Shown here: positions 32,874-43,385 of the stretch, piece by piece
Layout of the letters: each line of letters opens with the position of its first letter
Numbering within the stretch: position 1 is the first letter of the stretch
NCBI GenBank assembly: GCA_011799875.1
Contig: CM022299.1
Span: 216,193,018-216,257,017, forward strand
Origin: Thinopyrum elongatum
Lineage: Eukaryota > Streptophyta > Magnoliopsida > Poales > Poaceae
DNA: 64,000 bases
Direction of reading: 5' to 3'
Notes under the pieces: model-generated
Database searches by the model: none
Told to the model about the DNA's origin: nothing
The model's input: only the letters and a program-made list of their open reading frames with translations
Program-made: the position numbers and the translations under genes

Positions 32874-33371
32874 CACTACACACGATATTAACAATTTTAT
32901 TGTTTGCATTATTGAATGCATCACACATGGTGCGTAGAAGAAACTGTGTGGCAAAGGCTGTCCATCACACACACTTTTTATGTGGTCAACATTTGCGCAA
33001 GGTGGCCTAACGCAAACAGTTTTCAAGAGGATGTCATGTGTGATTGTTCATTGATCCAACACGGTTTATTCCTAGAAACTGTGTGCGTTGCCTGAGGTCA
33101 TCGCACACGGTGTTTTCTCAATAACCGTTTGCAATAGAAAAACCCAATTAGCAGGCTAATTGTCCTATTATTAATAATCCATTTATTAATCTAATTGACA
33201 TTTCATATTAAGCACACAATATATTTCATTTTCATATTAAGGAAGCAGGATTTCATAATTGAAATACATCAGAGTACAACATCATATAGCTTCAGCACTC
33301 AGCTACCCCATTACACAACTACACCAGCACCAAGTTTCACATGCAACATCTATAACCATTCGAAATTAGCA
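32874..33371. other. CACTA internal sequence, subterminal-type motifs
   Basis: No gene seen. Repeated phrases such as CGCACACGGT, CGCAAACAGT and AACTGTGTGCG (32890-33130) are of the kind found near CACTA ends, followed by AT-rich sequence. Confidence 0.6.
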
Positions 33372-34013
33372 TCATAGACGGTACATAGATAGATGAATCT
33401 CATCTGGAAAACTACTGAAGCCGAAGGCGAATATTGAGCCTTCATTGATGTTGAAGGTCTTTGCAATTTAGGCCAGTGGATGATTGACCATCCATCCTTC
33501 GTCCTCTTCAGGAACACTTCAATATTGAACCGTGGGTGTTGTATGAATACCTTCCTCGCCTCCTGACCATACAGGTGGTTTGAGAGGTAATCATCAGTGA
33601 ACTGATTTTGAAAGGCCTAAAAACAAGGATGTGCATAAATATCTTCTCTATATTGGAAATGGGGCAAAGGAATAAAAAAAGGCAAGGTATAATAGTTAGT
33701 ACCATCCTGTAGTGAACTGATGTCTTCTTCATTGTGCAGACAAAGATCTTGTTGTTTTTTGTCACTAATTTCTTTATCCTAACAATCTTTCTGAGTTTCT
33801 TGACTTGACTGATATTCATGGACAACTCATTTCCCCATATGCAAAAAGGGTCGAACAGTGGGTCAAAACCTCTGACAGCATGACCTACATGTGCAAGACC
33901 AAATTGTTAAAAACCTAAATATTAGAATGGTTCCTGCAATTGCACAATAACGTGCTATTAGACAAAGGACCATGCATGTGCAAACCTCGATTGTAAACCT
34001 CAGTGCTTCCCAT
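33372..34013 (-). pseudogene. B3-like domain gene remnant with introns, inside CACTA
   Basis: Three exon-like blocks can be joined on the minus strand with matching phases and GT-AG borders: 34013-33986 (starts ATG, MGSTEVYNR), 33884-33703 (GFDPLFDPF to TSVHYRM) and 33616-33372. The last block reads FTDDYLSNHLYGQEARKVF, then IEVFLKRTKDGWSIIHW. After a frame change near 33460-33480 it reads FNINEGSIFAFGFSSFPDEI and ends HLSMYRL with TGA. The order (sequence up to a Y-R-M, then F-x-x-D-Y-L, a strand with GW/W, then a Gly-Ser-x-F-x-F-x-F end) resembles a plant B3 DNA-binding domain, but this is a remote call from motif reading. The frameshift argues it is decayed. Likely a host gene piece captured by the transposon, or an accessory gene of this CACTA family. 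Confidence 0.5.
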
Positions 34014-34156
34014 TGTTTCCCTAAAACACATATAAGGTAGTTAGTGATCAGGTTAAGTGAGGGTTCACATGCTAGTAGTAAAATATGTTGATGAAAAATA
34101 AGCACATTGCAGATTCATCAGATTAATTCAAGCCACATGGAAAACCCATTTACCCA

Positions 34157-34880
34157 AACCAAGCATGATTAAGAACTAGGAAATATAGCAATTGTATATG
34201 TTTCTCATGTATTAAGTGCAGCCAAATTCGATTTATTCCTCACATGCACAACAATACAAAATTCTAGCCACGACAATTGGACATCGCATTGCAGAATTGA
34301 ACCAAGCAGTTAACTAAACACCACAACAAATGAACCATATATTAACTGAGCACCACATTGCACAATATAACATACTCCTAATAGAAGATCAGACAGTTAA
34401 CCAAACCAAGCATGCTTAACAACTTTGAAATATAGTAATTGTATTTGTTTCTCATGTATTTAGTACAACCAAATTTGATTTATTTCTCACATGGTATACA
34501 ATAACAGAATTCACCCACAACAATTGAACATCGCATTGCAGAATTGAACCAAACAGTTAACTAAACACCACAACAAATGAACCAGACGTTAACTGAGCAC
34601 CACATTGCACAATGTATAACATACTAGAAGATCAGACAGTTAACCAAACCAAGCATGCATGACAACTTGGAAATATAGCAATTGTATTTGTTTCTCATGT
34701 ATTTTGTAAAGATAAATTCGATTTATTTCTCACATGGAAGAGAATACATTGAACATCACATTTGCAGAATTGCACCCTGAAGGATTGAACATCACATTTA
34801 CAGAATTGAACCAAATAGTTAACTGAACACGACAACTAATTAACCAAACAGTTAATAAGTGAGAACCACATTGCACGACA
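34157..34880. repeat. Three tandem copies of a ~245-bp unit
   Basis: Units begin AAACCAAGCATG at about 34157, 34403 and 34646. They share ATATAGCAATTGTATTTGTT, CGATTTATTTCTCACATG and AACTAAACACCACAACAAAT. The third copy is more diverged and has a partial internal repeat. Confidence 0.85.
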
Positions 34881-35053
34881 TATAGAACATAAACACTAGA
34901 GTAACAGGTTGCATGGTAAAAGTAGATAGCACAATTCACTAGAATTTGTTAAGGAAAGGCAGGAGCAGCACATGCAATGGGTAAACCAAGCATGCTTAAC
35001 CGGCGTTGCTAGCAAACTGAACATGGGTCCTTATAGTGAGCTAATAAGACAAG

Positions 35054-35545
35054 CTACTCCTCATCGTCGGAGATATCGATGGTGATTGGCTCCTTGGACA
35101 TGGAAGAGGGCAAGGACTCCGCATCGTGGCTGCCCTCATCGTAGTGGTGAGTTGCCTGAGCTGCTCCGGGCACCAACCTGCTGGCTCTCGAGTTGAGGTA
35201 AGCACGTGCACGCTGAGAAAACACCTCGTAGTCTTCGTCAAAGGCACCGAGGGTGGCCTCGAGAAAACGCCACGAACTGTCATTTAAAGCAGCCAACCGC
35301 GTCACGGCGTCAGCGCGCGAGGCGTCGATGGCCTCGACGATGAGGTGCTCCTCCAAGATCTAGGGGTCGGCACGAATGGCAGCCATCGCGACCTCATCCA
35401 CGCGTGCGGCCGCGATTTGCTTCTCCGCTGCCAAATGCTCCTTGACCTCCTAGCTATACTACATGTACCATGGCTTAGGGCGGTGCTTATTTGGTGGAGG
35501 GGTCAGTGATTTGGGTGGAAGGTGTCGCGCCGACGGTCGGGGCAT
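35054..35545 (-). pseudogene. CACTA-borne ORF, acidic C-terminus, three stops
   Basis: Minus-strand frame from ATG 35545 (MPRPSARHLPPKSLTPPPNK) to TGA/TAG at 35054. It is broken by three in-frame stops about 28, 31 and 58 codons in; the undamaged 100-codon C-terminal part begins at 35356 (MEEHLIVEAIDASRADAV). A basic Pro-rich N-terminus is followed by a predicted long helix and a very acidic end (ITIDISDDEE). I do not recognise the family. It lies in line with three other minus-strand coding blocks of the transposon, so it may be an accessory gene of the element or a captured host gene. Confidence 0.5.
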
Positions 35546-36101
35546 GTTGGATGTGGAAGGAGGAGGAGGATGGGGGTCAGGTGTGGATTACCTGCCTGGA
35601 TAGACGAGGCCGAGCAGCGTGAAGGAGGGTCGCCGCTCGTCAGCGAGGAGGCGGCGCTGCAAGCAAGGAGTGAAGGATTCAACTTGGAAAGGAAGGCGGA
35701 AACAGGGGAAATGTGGCTTTTGGTAAGGGGGAGGGGGCGGAGAGGTAGATATTTCCGCAGAAGCCGAAAATTTTGAATCGGATCAGCGAAAAAACTGGCA
35801 TGCAAAGTGTCATCAGACACGGTCCCTTATTCAGCACTATGTACGATATGTGAACATCACAAACGATTCATATAGCTTAACCCGTGTGTGATGAGTTTGA
35901 ACATGAAAAATTTTGGTTCAAATTTCCCTGGTTACAGTGGTCATCCACGTCATTGCATAATTTGGGTACACAAAGGAGACTACAGCACACCCACACTTCT
36001 TAATCGAGCAATTTCAGCAATTAAACAGAGCTAGCTGACCTAAACATTACTCTAACAAATTAAAGACTGGCGCTCTTAATTAAACAAAACAAAGAGTACT
36101 A
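35546..36101. other. CACTA internal spacer
   Basis: No gene seen. The right part (35815-35900) again has CACTA-type phrases (CATCACAAACGATTC, CCGTGTGTGATG). Confidence 0.5.
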
Positions 36102-36716
36102 CTACGGTTGGTGCTCGTCGATCTCCGCCGCCTCCTTCATGTCCAGCTCGCACTCGACGATGTCCTGGGGAAAGGGCTCCATGGCATCCATCGCACCATA
36201 CTCGGCAAGCATCTCGCCATCCGCATCCGCCATATCTTTGGAATAGGCCGCCATGAGCTGGGCGTGGGCGGCCGCGATCTGGGCTTGGGCGGGCTCTGTC
36301 GTGGCAAGGTATGCCGTGCAGGAACGGACAACTGCTCGAACGCTCTCGGCGATTGCCAACTCTTCGGCCGTGGGTTGCCGACCATTGTCAGAGAAGCATC
36401 GTTCGATTTGTGCGGTGACCGCCATGAGCTGGGCGTTGGTGGCCTCGACATGGTCGTGGGCAGCCTCCATCAGGGCTAAGGCCACCGCTGCGGAATGGAC
36501 AGCTGCTGTGCCGCTCTTGCCAGTTGCTATCCCCGAGGCAGATGTTGCTCCCGCCTCCTGAGAAGCAACAGCGGCCATTTTGGCTGCCTTGGCCGCCCGG
36601 TCGCAGATTGCGGCCGCGCTCACGAAGCTTGTTAGCAAGCGCCTAGCGGCTGCGGCCGCGCTCTCGCCGGAGTGGGCAGCCGAAGTTGCCTTCACTAAGC
36701 GGGTCCACATCCCCAT
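36102..36716 (-). CDS. CACTA-borne Ala-rich helical protein, unknown
   Basis: Uninterrupted 204-codon ORF (MGMWTRLVKATSAAHSGESA to AEIDEHQP). Ala-rich, mostly helix-forming, with repeated phrases of the type ATNAQLMAVTAQ and AAHAQLMAAYSKD (about residues 95 and 150), and an acidic C-terminal end. No known domain recognised. No TATA box is obvious upstream. It lies on the same strand and in the same order as the other CACTA ORFs (40869-40169, 35545-35054, 34013-33372). The ORF is intact, but length alone in GC-rich sequence is weak evidence. Confidence 0.45.
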   Translation of the reverse strand: MGMWTRLVKATSAAHSGESAAAAARRLLTSFVSAAAICDRAAKAAKMAAVASQEAGATSASGIATGKSGTAAVHSAAVALALMEAAHDHVEATNAQLMAVTAQIERCFSDNGRQPTAEELAIAESVRAVVRSCTAYLATTEPAQAQIAAAHAQLMAAYSKDMADADGEMLAEYGAMDAMEPFPQDIVECELDMKEAAEIDEHQP

Positions 36717-37026
36717 CTTTCACCGGCGACGATTGAACAGTGAAATGATATTTGGGGAGCGAGCTAGTGTGCTTGAGTGCTTGACACGCCGGCTGTGGAC
36801 TGTAGCCGACGCACCTTCTCGCGTAAGCCGTATGCATACTATACTCCGATGGTGCTCCAAGATATTTTGTGCTGCATCTCACACGGTTGGTGATAATAAA
36901 CTGTGTGCGATCTACTTGATTTTTCGTCTTGATTTGAATTACATAATGGGGTCACAGCTGCAAAGGATGGTGTCTGAATTGCTAGAACTTTTATCAGCAG
37001 TGAACATGCAACTATAGGTGTGTCGT
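36717..37026. other. CACTA internal spacer
   Basis: No gene. Contains an inverted motif pair ATCTCACACGGTTGG and AACTGTGTGCGATCT (36873-36916). Confidence 0.5.
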
Positions 37027-38900
37027 CAAAAAATTGGAATTATTCAGGGTTCGTTTGGACATTTTTATACATTAACTTGATTTTCTAGGCATTTCAGGTG
37101 CACAATTCAAAATTAAATTACATGCACATGCTCCGGTGCACCAAAATGGTTTGTAAAATGATATATGTGTCCATGGGTTGATGCTTATGTCCCATGCAGG
37201 AAATGGGGATGAATTTCAAACACCACGGCACCGTGGCTCTCCGGCAAACATTGAGGTGCTTGCTTTTGTAATTCTAGTAAATCCAAAGCTCGTCTGAAAT
37301 TCATGAACCTTGGCATGCTATCATCGAATGACATCAACATGCTGGGGTAAAAAATATTGTCCCATTTGGGGTATGTTATGGTATAAGCTTCTCACAAACC
37401 AGAGCTTCTCACAAGAAGCCTCATGGTTCCGGTAGGGAAAGGTGTCACCTTTGTGGACGAAACGATATCCATTGCCTCTTCTTGCTTTCAAAACATTTCT
37501 AGTGTCAACGTAGAACAACAGGAGTGTTGTGTCATTTTTTGGGATTTTTCGTGGTTTGCTTCGACATTTTTATACATTAACTGAGTTTTCTATGCGTTTA
37601 TGTGCATAATTCAAATTTGAACTACATGCACATGCTCCAATGCATATAAATGGGTTGAAAAATCAAATGTGTGTCCTTGGTTGCAACCTTAGGTCCCATG
37701 CAAGAAATGGGAATGAATGTCAAACACCTTTGCCACCGTCGCTCGCCCGCTAACATTGAGATACATGGTTTTAAAATTCTAGTAAATCGAAAACTCGTAT
37801 GAAATTCATGAAACTTGACATGCTATCATGGAACGGCATCAACATGCAGTGGTTAAAATATTGTCCCATTTGGGGCAGGTTGGGTTATAAGCTTCTCACA
37901 AACCAGAGCTTCTCGCAACAAGCCTCATGGTTACGGTAGGGAACGTTTCACCTTTCTGGACGAAATGATATCCGTTGCCTCTTCTTGATTTCAATTTTTT
38001 CTCTAGTGTCAACATAGAACAACAGGAGTGCTTTGTTAAATTTTGGAATTTTTCGGGGTTCGTTTGGACATTTTTATACATTAATTGAGTTTTCAATGCA
38101 TTTATGTGCATAATTCAAATCTGAACTACAGGCACATACTCTAATGCATATAAATTGGTTGAAATTCAAATCTGTGTCCTTGGTTGCATGCTTAGGTCCC
38201 ATGCAAGAAATGGGAATGATTGTCAAACACCCTGCCACCGTCACTCGGTCGGAAACATTGAGATACATGGTTTTTAAATTCTAGTAAATCCAAAACTTGT
38301 CTGAAATTCATGAAACTTGGTATGCTATCATGGAGCGGCATCAACATGCTGTGGTAAATTTTTTGTCCCATTTGGGGAAGGTTTGGGTATAAGCTTCTCA
38401 CAAACCAGAGCTTCTCACGACAAGCCTGATGGTTTCGGTACGGAACGTGCCACCTTTGGGGACGAAACGATATCCGTTGCCTCTTATTGCTTTCAAAAAA
38501 TTTCTAGTGTCAACATAGAACAACAGGAGTGTTGTGTTAACTTTTGGAATTTTTCAGGGTTCATTTTGGACATTTTTATACATTAACTTGGTTTTCTAGG
38601 CATTTTATGTGCATAATTCAAATTTGAACTACATGCACATGCTCCAGTGCATATAAATTGGTTGAAAAATCAAATATGTGTCCTTGGGTGCATGGTTAGT
38701 TCCCATGCAAGAAATGGGAATGAATTTCAAACACCAGGGCACTATTGATTGCCGGCAAAACATTAGGATACTTTGTTTTTGAATTCTAGTAAATCCAAAA
38801 CTTGTCTGAAATTCATGAAACTTGGCATGCTATCATGGAATGGCACCCGATATGCTGTGCTATTTTTGTGTCCATTTTGAGAGAAGGCGCACTCGAATAA
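37027..38900. repeat. Tandem array of a ~503-bp unit, nearly four copies
   Basis: The phrase TTTTTATACATTAA recurs at about 37066, 37568, 38070 and 38573, i.e. at about 503-bp spacing. Each unit also carries GCACATGCTCC, ATTCATGAAACTTGGCATGCT, GGTATAAGCTTCTCACAAACC and GTAGAACAACAGGAGTG. The copies differ by many substitutions and small gaps. The last copy ends near 38900. ORFs crossing the array are not conserved between units. Confidence 0.9.
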
Positions 38901-39239
38901 CAGCCAAGAAAGGCATTTTGAAACAAATAGCTGCCACTGTAACATCTCAAATGTTTTGTATAATTTAAATCATGTGCGTTCTGTTAACCATTCACGTGAC
39001 GCAACGCCTCACTCTTTTAATGGCTAGGAGGTGCCGTGTGGACAGGTGCTTGACTAATCAGGAGGCGTGTGAGCTGTACTCCAATGCGTAGGCTCACCGA
39101 GAAGTGTGCGAGCTGTACGTCGCACAGGCTCACCGGGAAGCGACCCCTTTGACTTCCATGGCCGCCCGCCTTGCTCGCATCCTCTCCATTAATGGCGCCC
39201 AAGCCGCAGTTTAATACGGTTTTTAAATATAAAACACTC
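38901..39239. other. CACTA internal spacer
   Basis: No gene. Contains a 45-bp direct repeat with GTGCGAGCTGTAC / GTGTGAGCTGTAC and GGCTCACCG (39065-39140). Confidence 0.5.
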
Positions 39240-39660
39240 ATCGCAAACGTTTTAGTTAGAACACCCGTATGCAAACCGACAGCTTCCCCAGGAAGCCTAG
39301 CGAAAATGTGCCGAGCAGGATTTGTGCAGCTCTTGATCGCAAACGTTTTAGATAGAACACCCGTATGTAAACCGACAGCTTCCCCAGTAAGCCAAGGGAA
39401 AATGTGCCGAGCAGGATTTGTGCAGCTCTTCATCGCAAACATTTTAGATAGAACACATGTATGCAAAGTGAGAGCTATGGTCTTTCGTAGTAAGCCAAGG
39501 GAAAATTTGCCGCGCAGGATTTGTGCATCTCTTCAACGTAAACGGTTCAGATCGAATAAGGTATGCAAAGTGAGACTTCGGCGCTAAGCCAAGAGAAAAT
39601 GTGGCAAGCAGGATTTGTACCTCCCTTCAACGCAAACGTTTTTTTCGGATGACCCGTGTG
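39240..39660. repeat. Tandem array of a ~95-100-bp CACTA-type unit, five copies
   Basis: Each unit starts CGCAAACG(T/G)TT (about 39242, 39341, 39434, 39537, 39632), followed by TAGATAGAACACCCGTATGCA, AAGCCAAGGGAAAATGTGCC and AGCAGGATTTGTGCAGCTCTT. Periodicity is loose because of small indels. Confidence 0.85.
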
Positions 39661-39686
39661 CAACCATGTACAGACAATTTGGTAGG

Positions 39687-39806
39687 ATTTGCATCTGTCA
39701 TATTGGGTATATTGCCATTTGTCAAACTGGAAAGATTGACATTTGTTGATCTAGTAACATTGCCATTTGTCAACCTTGTAACACTGCGATTTGTCAAAAT
39801 ATGCAG
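39687..39806. repeat. Five copies of a 24-bp repeat
   Basis: Exact 24-bp spacing at 39687, 39711, 39735, 39759 and 39783, consensus ATTGCCATTTGTCAACTTGTAAC-like. In one frame it gives an 8-residue repeat (LPFVKLER, LTFVDLVT, LPFVNLVT), but the ORF holding it is only 69 codons. Confidence 0.9.
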
Positions 39807-40168
39807 ATAAAAATCACTAGCACTATATAATTTTTGCAACTAAAATTCAGTAATTAAGCATAGATTTCATTCATAGATTAAGCAGTCATTCTTTATAACA
39901 ACAGTTCAACTCGACAACTGAACCGACCAAACTTTTCACCAATTGTTGCCAACCACGTACTGAAATAGCTAGTTCAACTATATATACTAGCTAATTTTAA
40001 GTACGTTGTATAGTTCCACCACATCTATAGTCAGATGAACTGAACAAAATAGCCCCTAAATACTACTACTACTACGGAGGGGCTTTGTACTACTTCCGGC
40101 AGCCTCTCCTCTACTGAGCGCGCTCAGTAAGAGGAAGAGGAGGAGGAGCCTACCGACGAGCTGGACAA
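39807..40168. other. CACTA internal spacer
   Basis: AT-rich, no gene recognised; probably the 3' untranslated side of the minus-strand ORF at 40169-40869. Confidence 0.5.
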
Positions 40169-40869
40169 CTACAATACGGTGCCTGCCGCTGCTGCACCTT
40201 CAGCGACGCTCACCTCGAACGCCCTCTGCCGCTCCAAACGACCCCTCTCGAAGTGACGGGACTGCTCGTAGATCTCTCGATTCCTCGCCTCTGCGTCAGC
40301 GTGTGCTGCGGCCATGGCTGCGGTAAGGCTCTTTTCGTGCTCGACGAGGCGCTCCTCCTCCTCCCGCAGGAACTCGATGTAGCGCACAAGGTCGCTGACG
40401 CATGTGCGGGCCTCCACCTCCGCCTCCTGCCTTCGGGCGGTGGTGGCAGAGCGGGTGATGATCCCGGCGGTCGACGGTGGGCTGGCAGCCATGGCGGTCG
40501 ACGATGGGGTGGCTGCCACGACCACCACCTCCCGCCTTCATGCCGCTGTGGCAGAGCGGGTGATGGCCACGGTGGCCGGCAGTGGGGTGGCGGCCACGAC
40601 GGCCACCTCCCGCCTTCGGGCCGCGGCGGTGGAGCGGGCGATGGCCCTGGCTTTCGACGGTGGGGTGGCGGCCACACGGCCGGCAACAGCTGCCGACGGG
40701 CAGCGGCGGCGGAGCGTGTGGTGGGTGTTCCGCGCACACCCAACAGGGACGCCACGCGCACCACACTACACCGGGGACTGCGCCGCCGCCGCCGCGGTGT
40801 AGCCTCCCAGCTGGAGCTGTCCTCTGATGACGGCGGAGTGGCTGAGCGATGACAACGGACCGGTGCCAT
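40169..40869 (-). pseudogene. CACTA-borne ORF with C-terminal charged coiled-coil, likely frameshifted
   Basis: The minus-strand ATG at 40869 (MAPVRCHRSATPPSSEDSSS) opens a 220-codon frame to 40210. Its second half is Pro/Trp-rich low complexity, while another frame over the same DNA, ending at 40169, gives a plausible coiled-coil: RYIEFLREEEERLVEHEKSL, then AHADAEARNREIYEQSRHFE. The likely true protein starts in the first frame and ends in the second, with the shift lying in a set of three imperfect ~81-bp direct repeats (about 40445-40690). A TATA box is 82 bp upstream. Family not recognised. Confidence 0.5.
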
Positions 40870-40950
40870 TGGCAACTGTGGGAGAAGCAGACGAGATAAG
40901 CTACAAGGAGGGAGGGGAAAATGCGACGCAGGACTCGCCGGCTGTGAGGG

Positions 40951-40959
40951 TTTATATAG
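40951..40959 (-). promoter_or_regulatory. TATA box upstream of CACTA ORF
   Basis: Minus strand GCTATATAAACCC, about 80-90 bp before the ATG at 40869; spacing fits a plant promoter. Confidence 0.5.
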
Positions 40960-41229
40960 CAGGTTGGTAAGCATTGGGATTTTGGGGGATTTCACCGAGT
41001 CGGGCGGGAAGCATGCGCGGGAACCTGTGAGGTTGCGCGGGAAAGGGCTCACCGACGATTCATTGGCGCCACTTCGAGCCACCGTTTGGCCAAAAGAACG
41101 CCCCCGCGCGCTGCGCAAGCTTGCGCTGTAAGCCGTGTGCGTCAGCGGGGTGACAAGACGTGCGAGAGGAGGACGAATGGCCACGTACACATACGGTTAA
41201 TAAAAAAATGTTTGCAATTTAATTACCTA
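40960..41229. other. CACTA internal sequence upstream of the ORF
   Basis: No gene. Contains CGTGTGCGTCAGCGG and ACACATACGGTTAAT motifs. Confidence 0.5.
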
Positions 41230-41434
41230 CTATATCCCCGTCCTGGTTTATAAGTAGGACTTAACTAATAAAATACGAATGCATGTCACCAAAGATTATA
41301 TCGTTGGATTCGTATTTGAACATAGTTTTCAATTATATAATTTTTATAACATGCATTAACATTTTGTTGGTTAAATTTAAGGGAAAAGTATGGCACAGAA
41401 TATAAAGGGGACTAATAGACCAAGACGGAGGTAG
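41230..41434. mobile_element. Stowaway-type MITE (Tc1/Mariner)
   Basis: 205-bp AT-rich element with ends CTATATCCCCGTCCTGG on the left and, inverted, CTACCTCCGTCTTGGTC on the right, flanked by TA on both sides (41228-41229, 41435-41436). This matches the CTCCGTC-type terminal inverted repeats and TA target of Stowaway MITEs common in Triticeae. Confidence 0.75.
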
Positions 41435-41542
41435 TAGCACACGGCCGCTCTCTACGCAGCGACGCAACTGTCGGCCGGCTTGTAGGCGACCATTTCCTGC
41501 ATGTTCAACTGCTCTATGCGTGTGGTTGCTTGCGGTTGAGGC

Positions 41543-43259
41543 TGACACATCTCCAACGTATCTATAATTTTTGATTGTTCCATGCTATTATATTATCCAT
41601 CTTGGATGTTTTATATGCATTTATATGCTATTTTATATTATTTTTGGGACTAACCTATTAACCTAGAGCCCAGTGCCAATTTCTGTTTTTTCCTTGTTTT
41701 TGAGTTTCGCAGAAAAGGAATATCAAACGGAGTCCAAATGAGCTAAAAAATTACGGAGATTTTTTATGGACCAGAAGAAGCCCCCGAAGCAAAGGAGTTG
41801 GGCCAGAAGAGCCACGAGGCCACCACAAGACCGGAGGGCGCGCCCAAGAGCCACGAGGCCTCCACAAGAGTGGAGGGCGTGCCCCCCCTAGGGTGCGCCC
41901 TTCGGTCTTGTGGGCTCCTCGTGGACCCCCCCTGACTTGTTCTCGACGCCAAAAATTCCTATAAATACAGAAACCCCCAGAAATGAACCTAGATCGGGAG
42001 TTCCGCCATCGCAAGCCTCTGTAGCCACGAAAAACCAATCGGGAGCCCGTTCCGGCACCCTGTCGGAGGGGGAAACCATCACCGGTGGCTATCTTCATCA
42101 TCCCGGCGGTCTCCATGACGAGGAGGGAGTAGTTCACCCTCGGGGCTGAGGGTATGTACCAGTAGCTATGTGTTTGATCTCTCTCTCTCTTTCTCTCTCG
42201 TGTTCTTGATTTGGCACGATCTTGATGTACCGCGAGCTTTGCTATTATAGTTGGATCTTATGATGTTTCTCCCCCTCTACCTTCTTGTAATGAATTGAGT
42301 TTTCCCTTTGAAGTTATCTTATCGGATTGAGTCTTTAAGGATTTGAGAACACTTGATGTATGTCTTGCATGTGTTTATCTATGGTGACAATGGGATATTC
42401 ACGTGATCCACTTGATGTATGTTTTGGTGATCAACTTGCGGGTTCTGTGACCTTGTGAACTTATGCATAGGGGTTGGCACACGTTTTCGACTTGACTCTC
42501 CGGTAGAAACTTTGGGGCACTCTTTGAAGTTCTTTGTGTTGGTTTGAATAGATGAATCTGAGATTGTGTGATGCATATCGTATAATCAAACCCGCGGATA
42601 CTTGTGGTGACATTGGAGTATCTAGGTGACATTAGGGTTTTGGTTGATGTGTGTCTTAAGGTGTTATTTTAGTACAAACTCTAGGGCTGTTTGTGACACT
42701 TATAGGAATAGCCCAACAGATTGATCAGAAAGAATAACTTTGAGGTGGTTTCGTCCCCTACAATAATCTCTTCGTTTATTCTCCTCTATTAGTGACTTTG
42801 GAGTGGCTCTTTGTTGCACGTTGAGGGATTGTTATATGATCTAATTATGTTATCATTGTTGAGAGAACTTGCGCTAGTGAAAGTATGAACCCTAGGCCTT
42901 GTTTTCAAGCATTGCAATACCGTTTTTACTCACTTTTGTTACTTTCTACCTTGCTGTTTTTATATTTTCAGATTACAAAAAGCTATATCTACCATCCATA
43001 TTGCACTTGTATCACCATCTCTTCACCGAACTAGTGCACCTATACAATTTATCATTGTATTGGGTGTGTTGGGGACAGAAGAGACTCTTTGTTATTTGGT
43101 TGCAGGGTTGTTTGAGAGAGACCATCTTCATCCTATGCCTCCCATGGATTGATAAACCTTAGGTCATCCACTTGAGGGAAATTTGCTACTATCCTACAAA
43201 ACTCTGCGCTTGGAGGCCCAACACGAGTCTACAAGAAGAAGGTTGCGTAGTAGACATCA
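41543..43259 (+). repeat. 5' LTR of non-autonomous Athila-type element
   Basis: 1717 bp, ending GTAGACATCA. It is 66 bp longer than the 3' LTR, mostly through a local duplication of a GCCACGAGGCC/GGAGGGCG segment (41810-41905) and a longer CT run. TATA box TATAAATA at 41960-41967. Confidence 0.92.
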
Positions 43260-43269
43260 AGATCTTTTC

Positions 43270-43287
43270 TGGCGCCGTTGCTGGGGA
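43270..43287 (+). promoter_or_regulatory. Primer-binding site (Athila type)
   Basis: TGGCGCCGTTGCTGGGGA, 10 bp after the LTR. This sequence, complementary to tRNA-Asp, is typical of Athila-lineage elements. Confidence 0.75.
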
Positions 43288-43385
43288 GGTTAGTGCTTGA
43301 AGGTATATCTTTAGATCTTGCAATCTAATATTTTAGTTTCTTGTTTTATCACTAGTTTAGTCTATAAAAGAAAACTACAAAAAAA

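Noticed and set aside
37027..39806. CRISPR-like look of regular repeats
   Set aside because: Units are contiguous tandem repeats without unique spacers, in a plant transposon; not a CRISPR array.
42899..43162. 87-codon ORF MFSSIAIPFLLTFVTFYLAV (also 49192-49455)
   Set aside because: Present in both LTRs only because LTRs are copies; it is short and hydrophobic by AT-rich composition.
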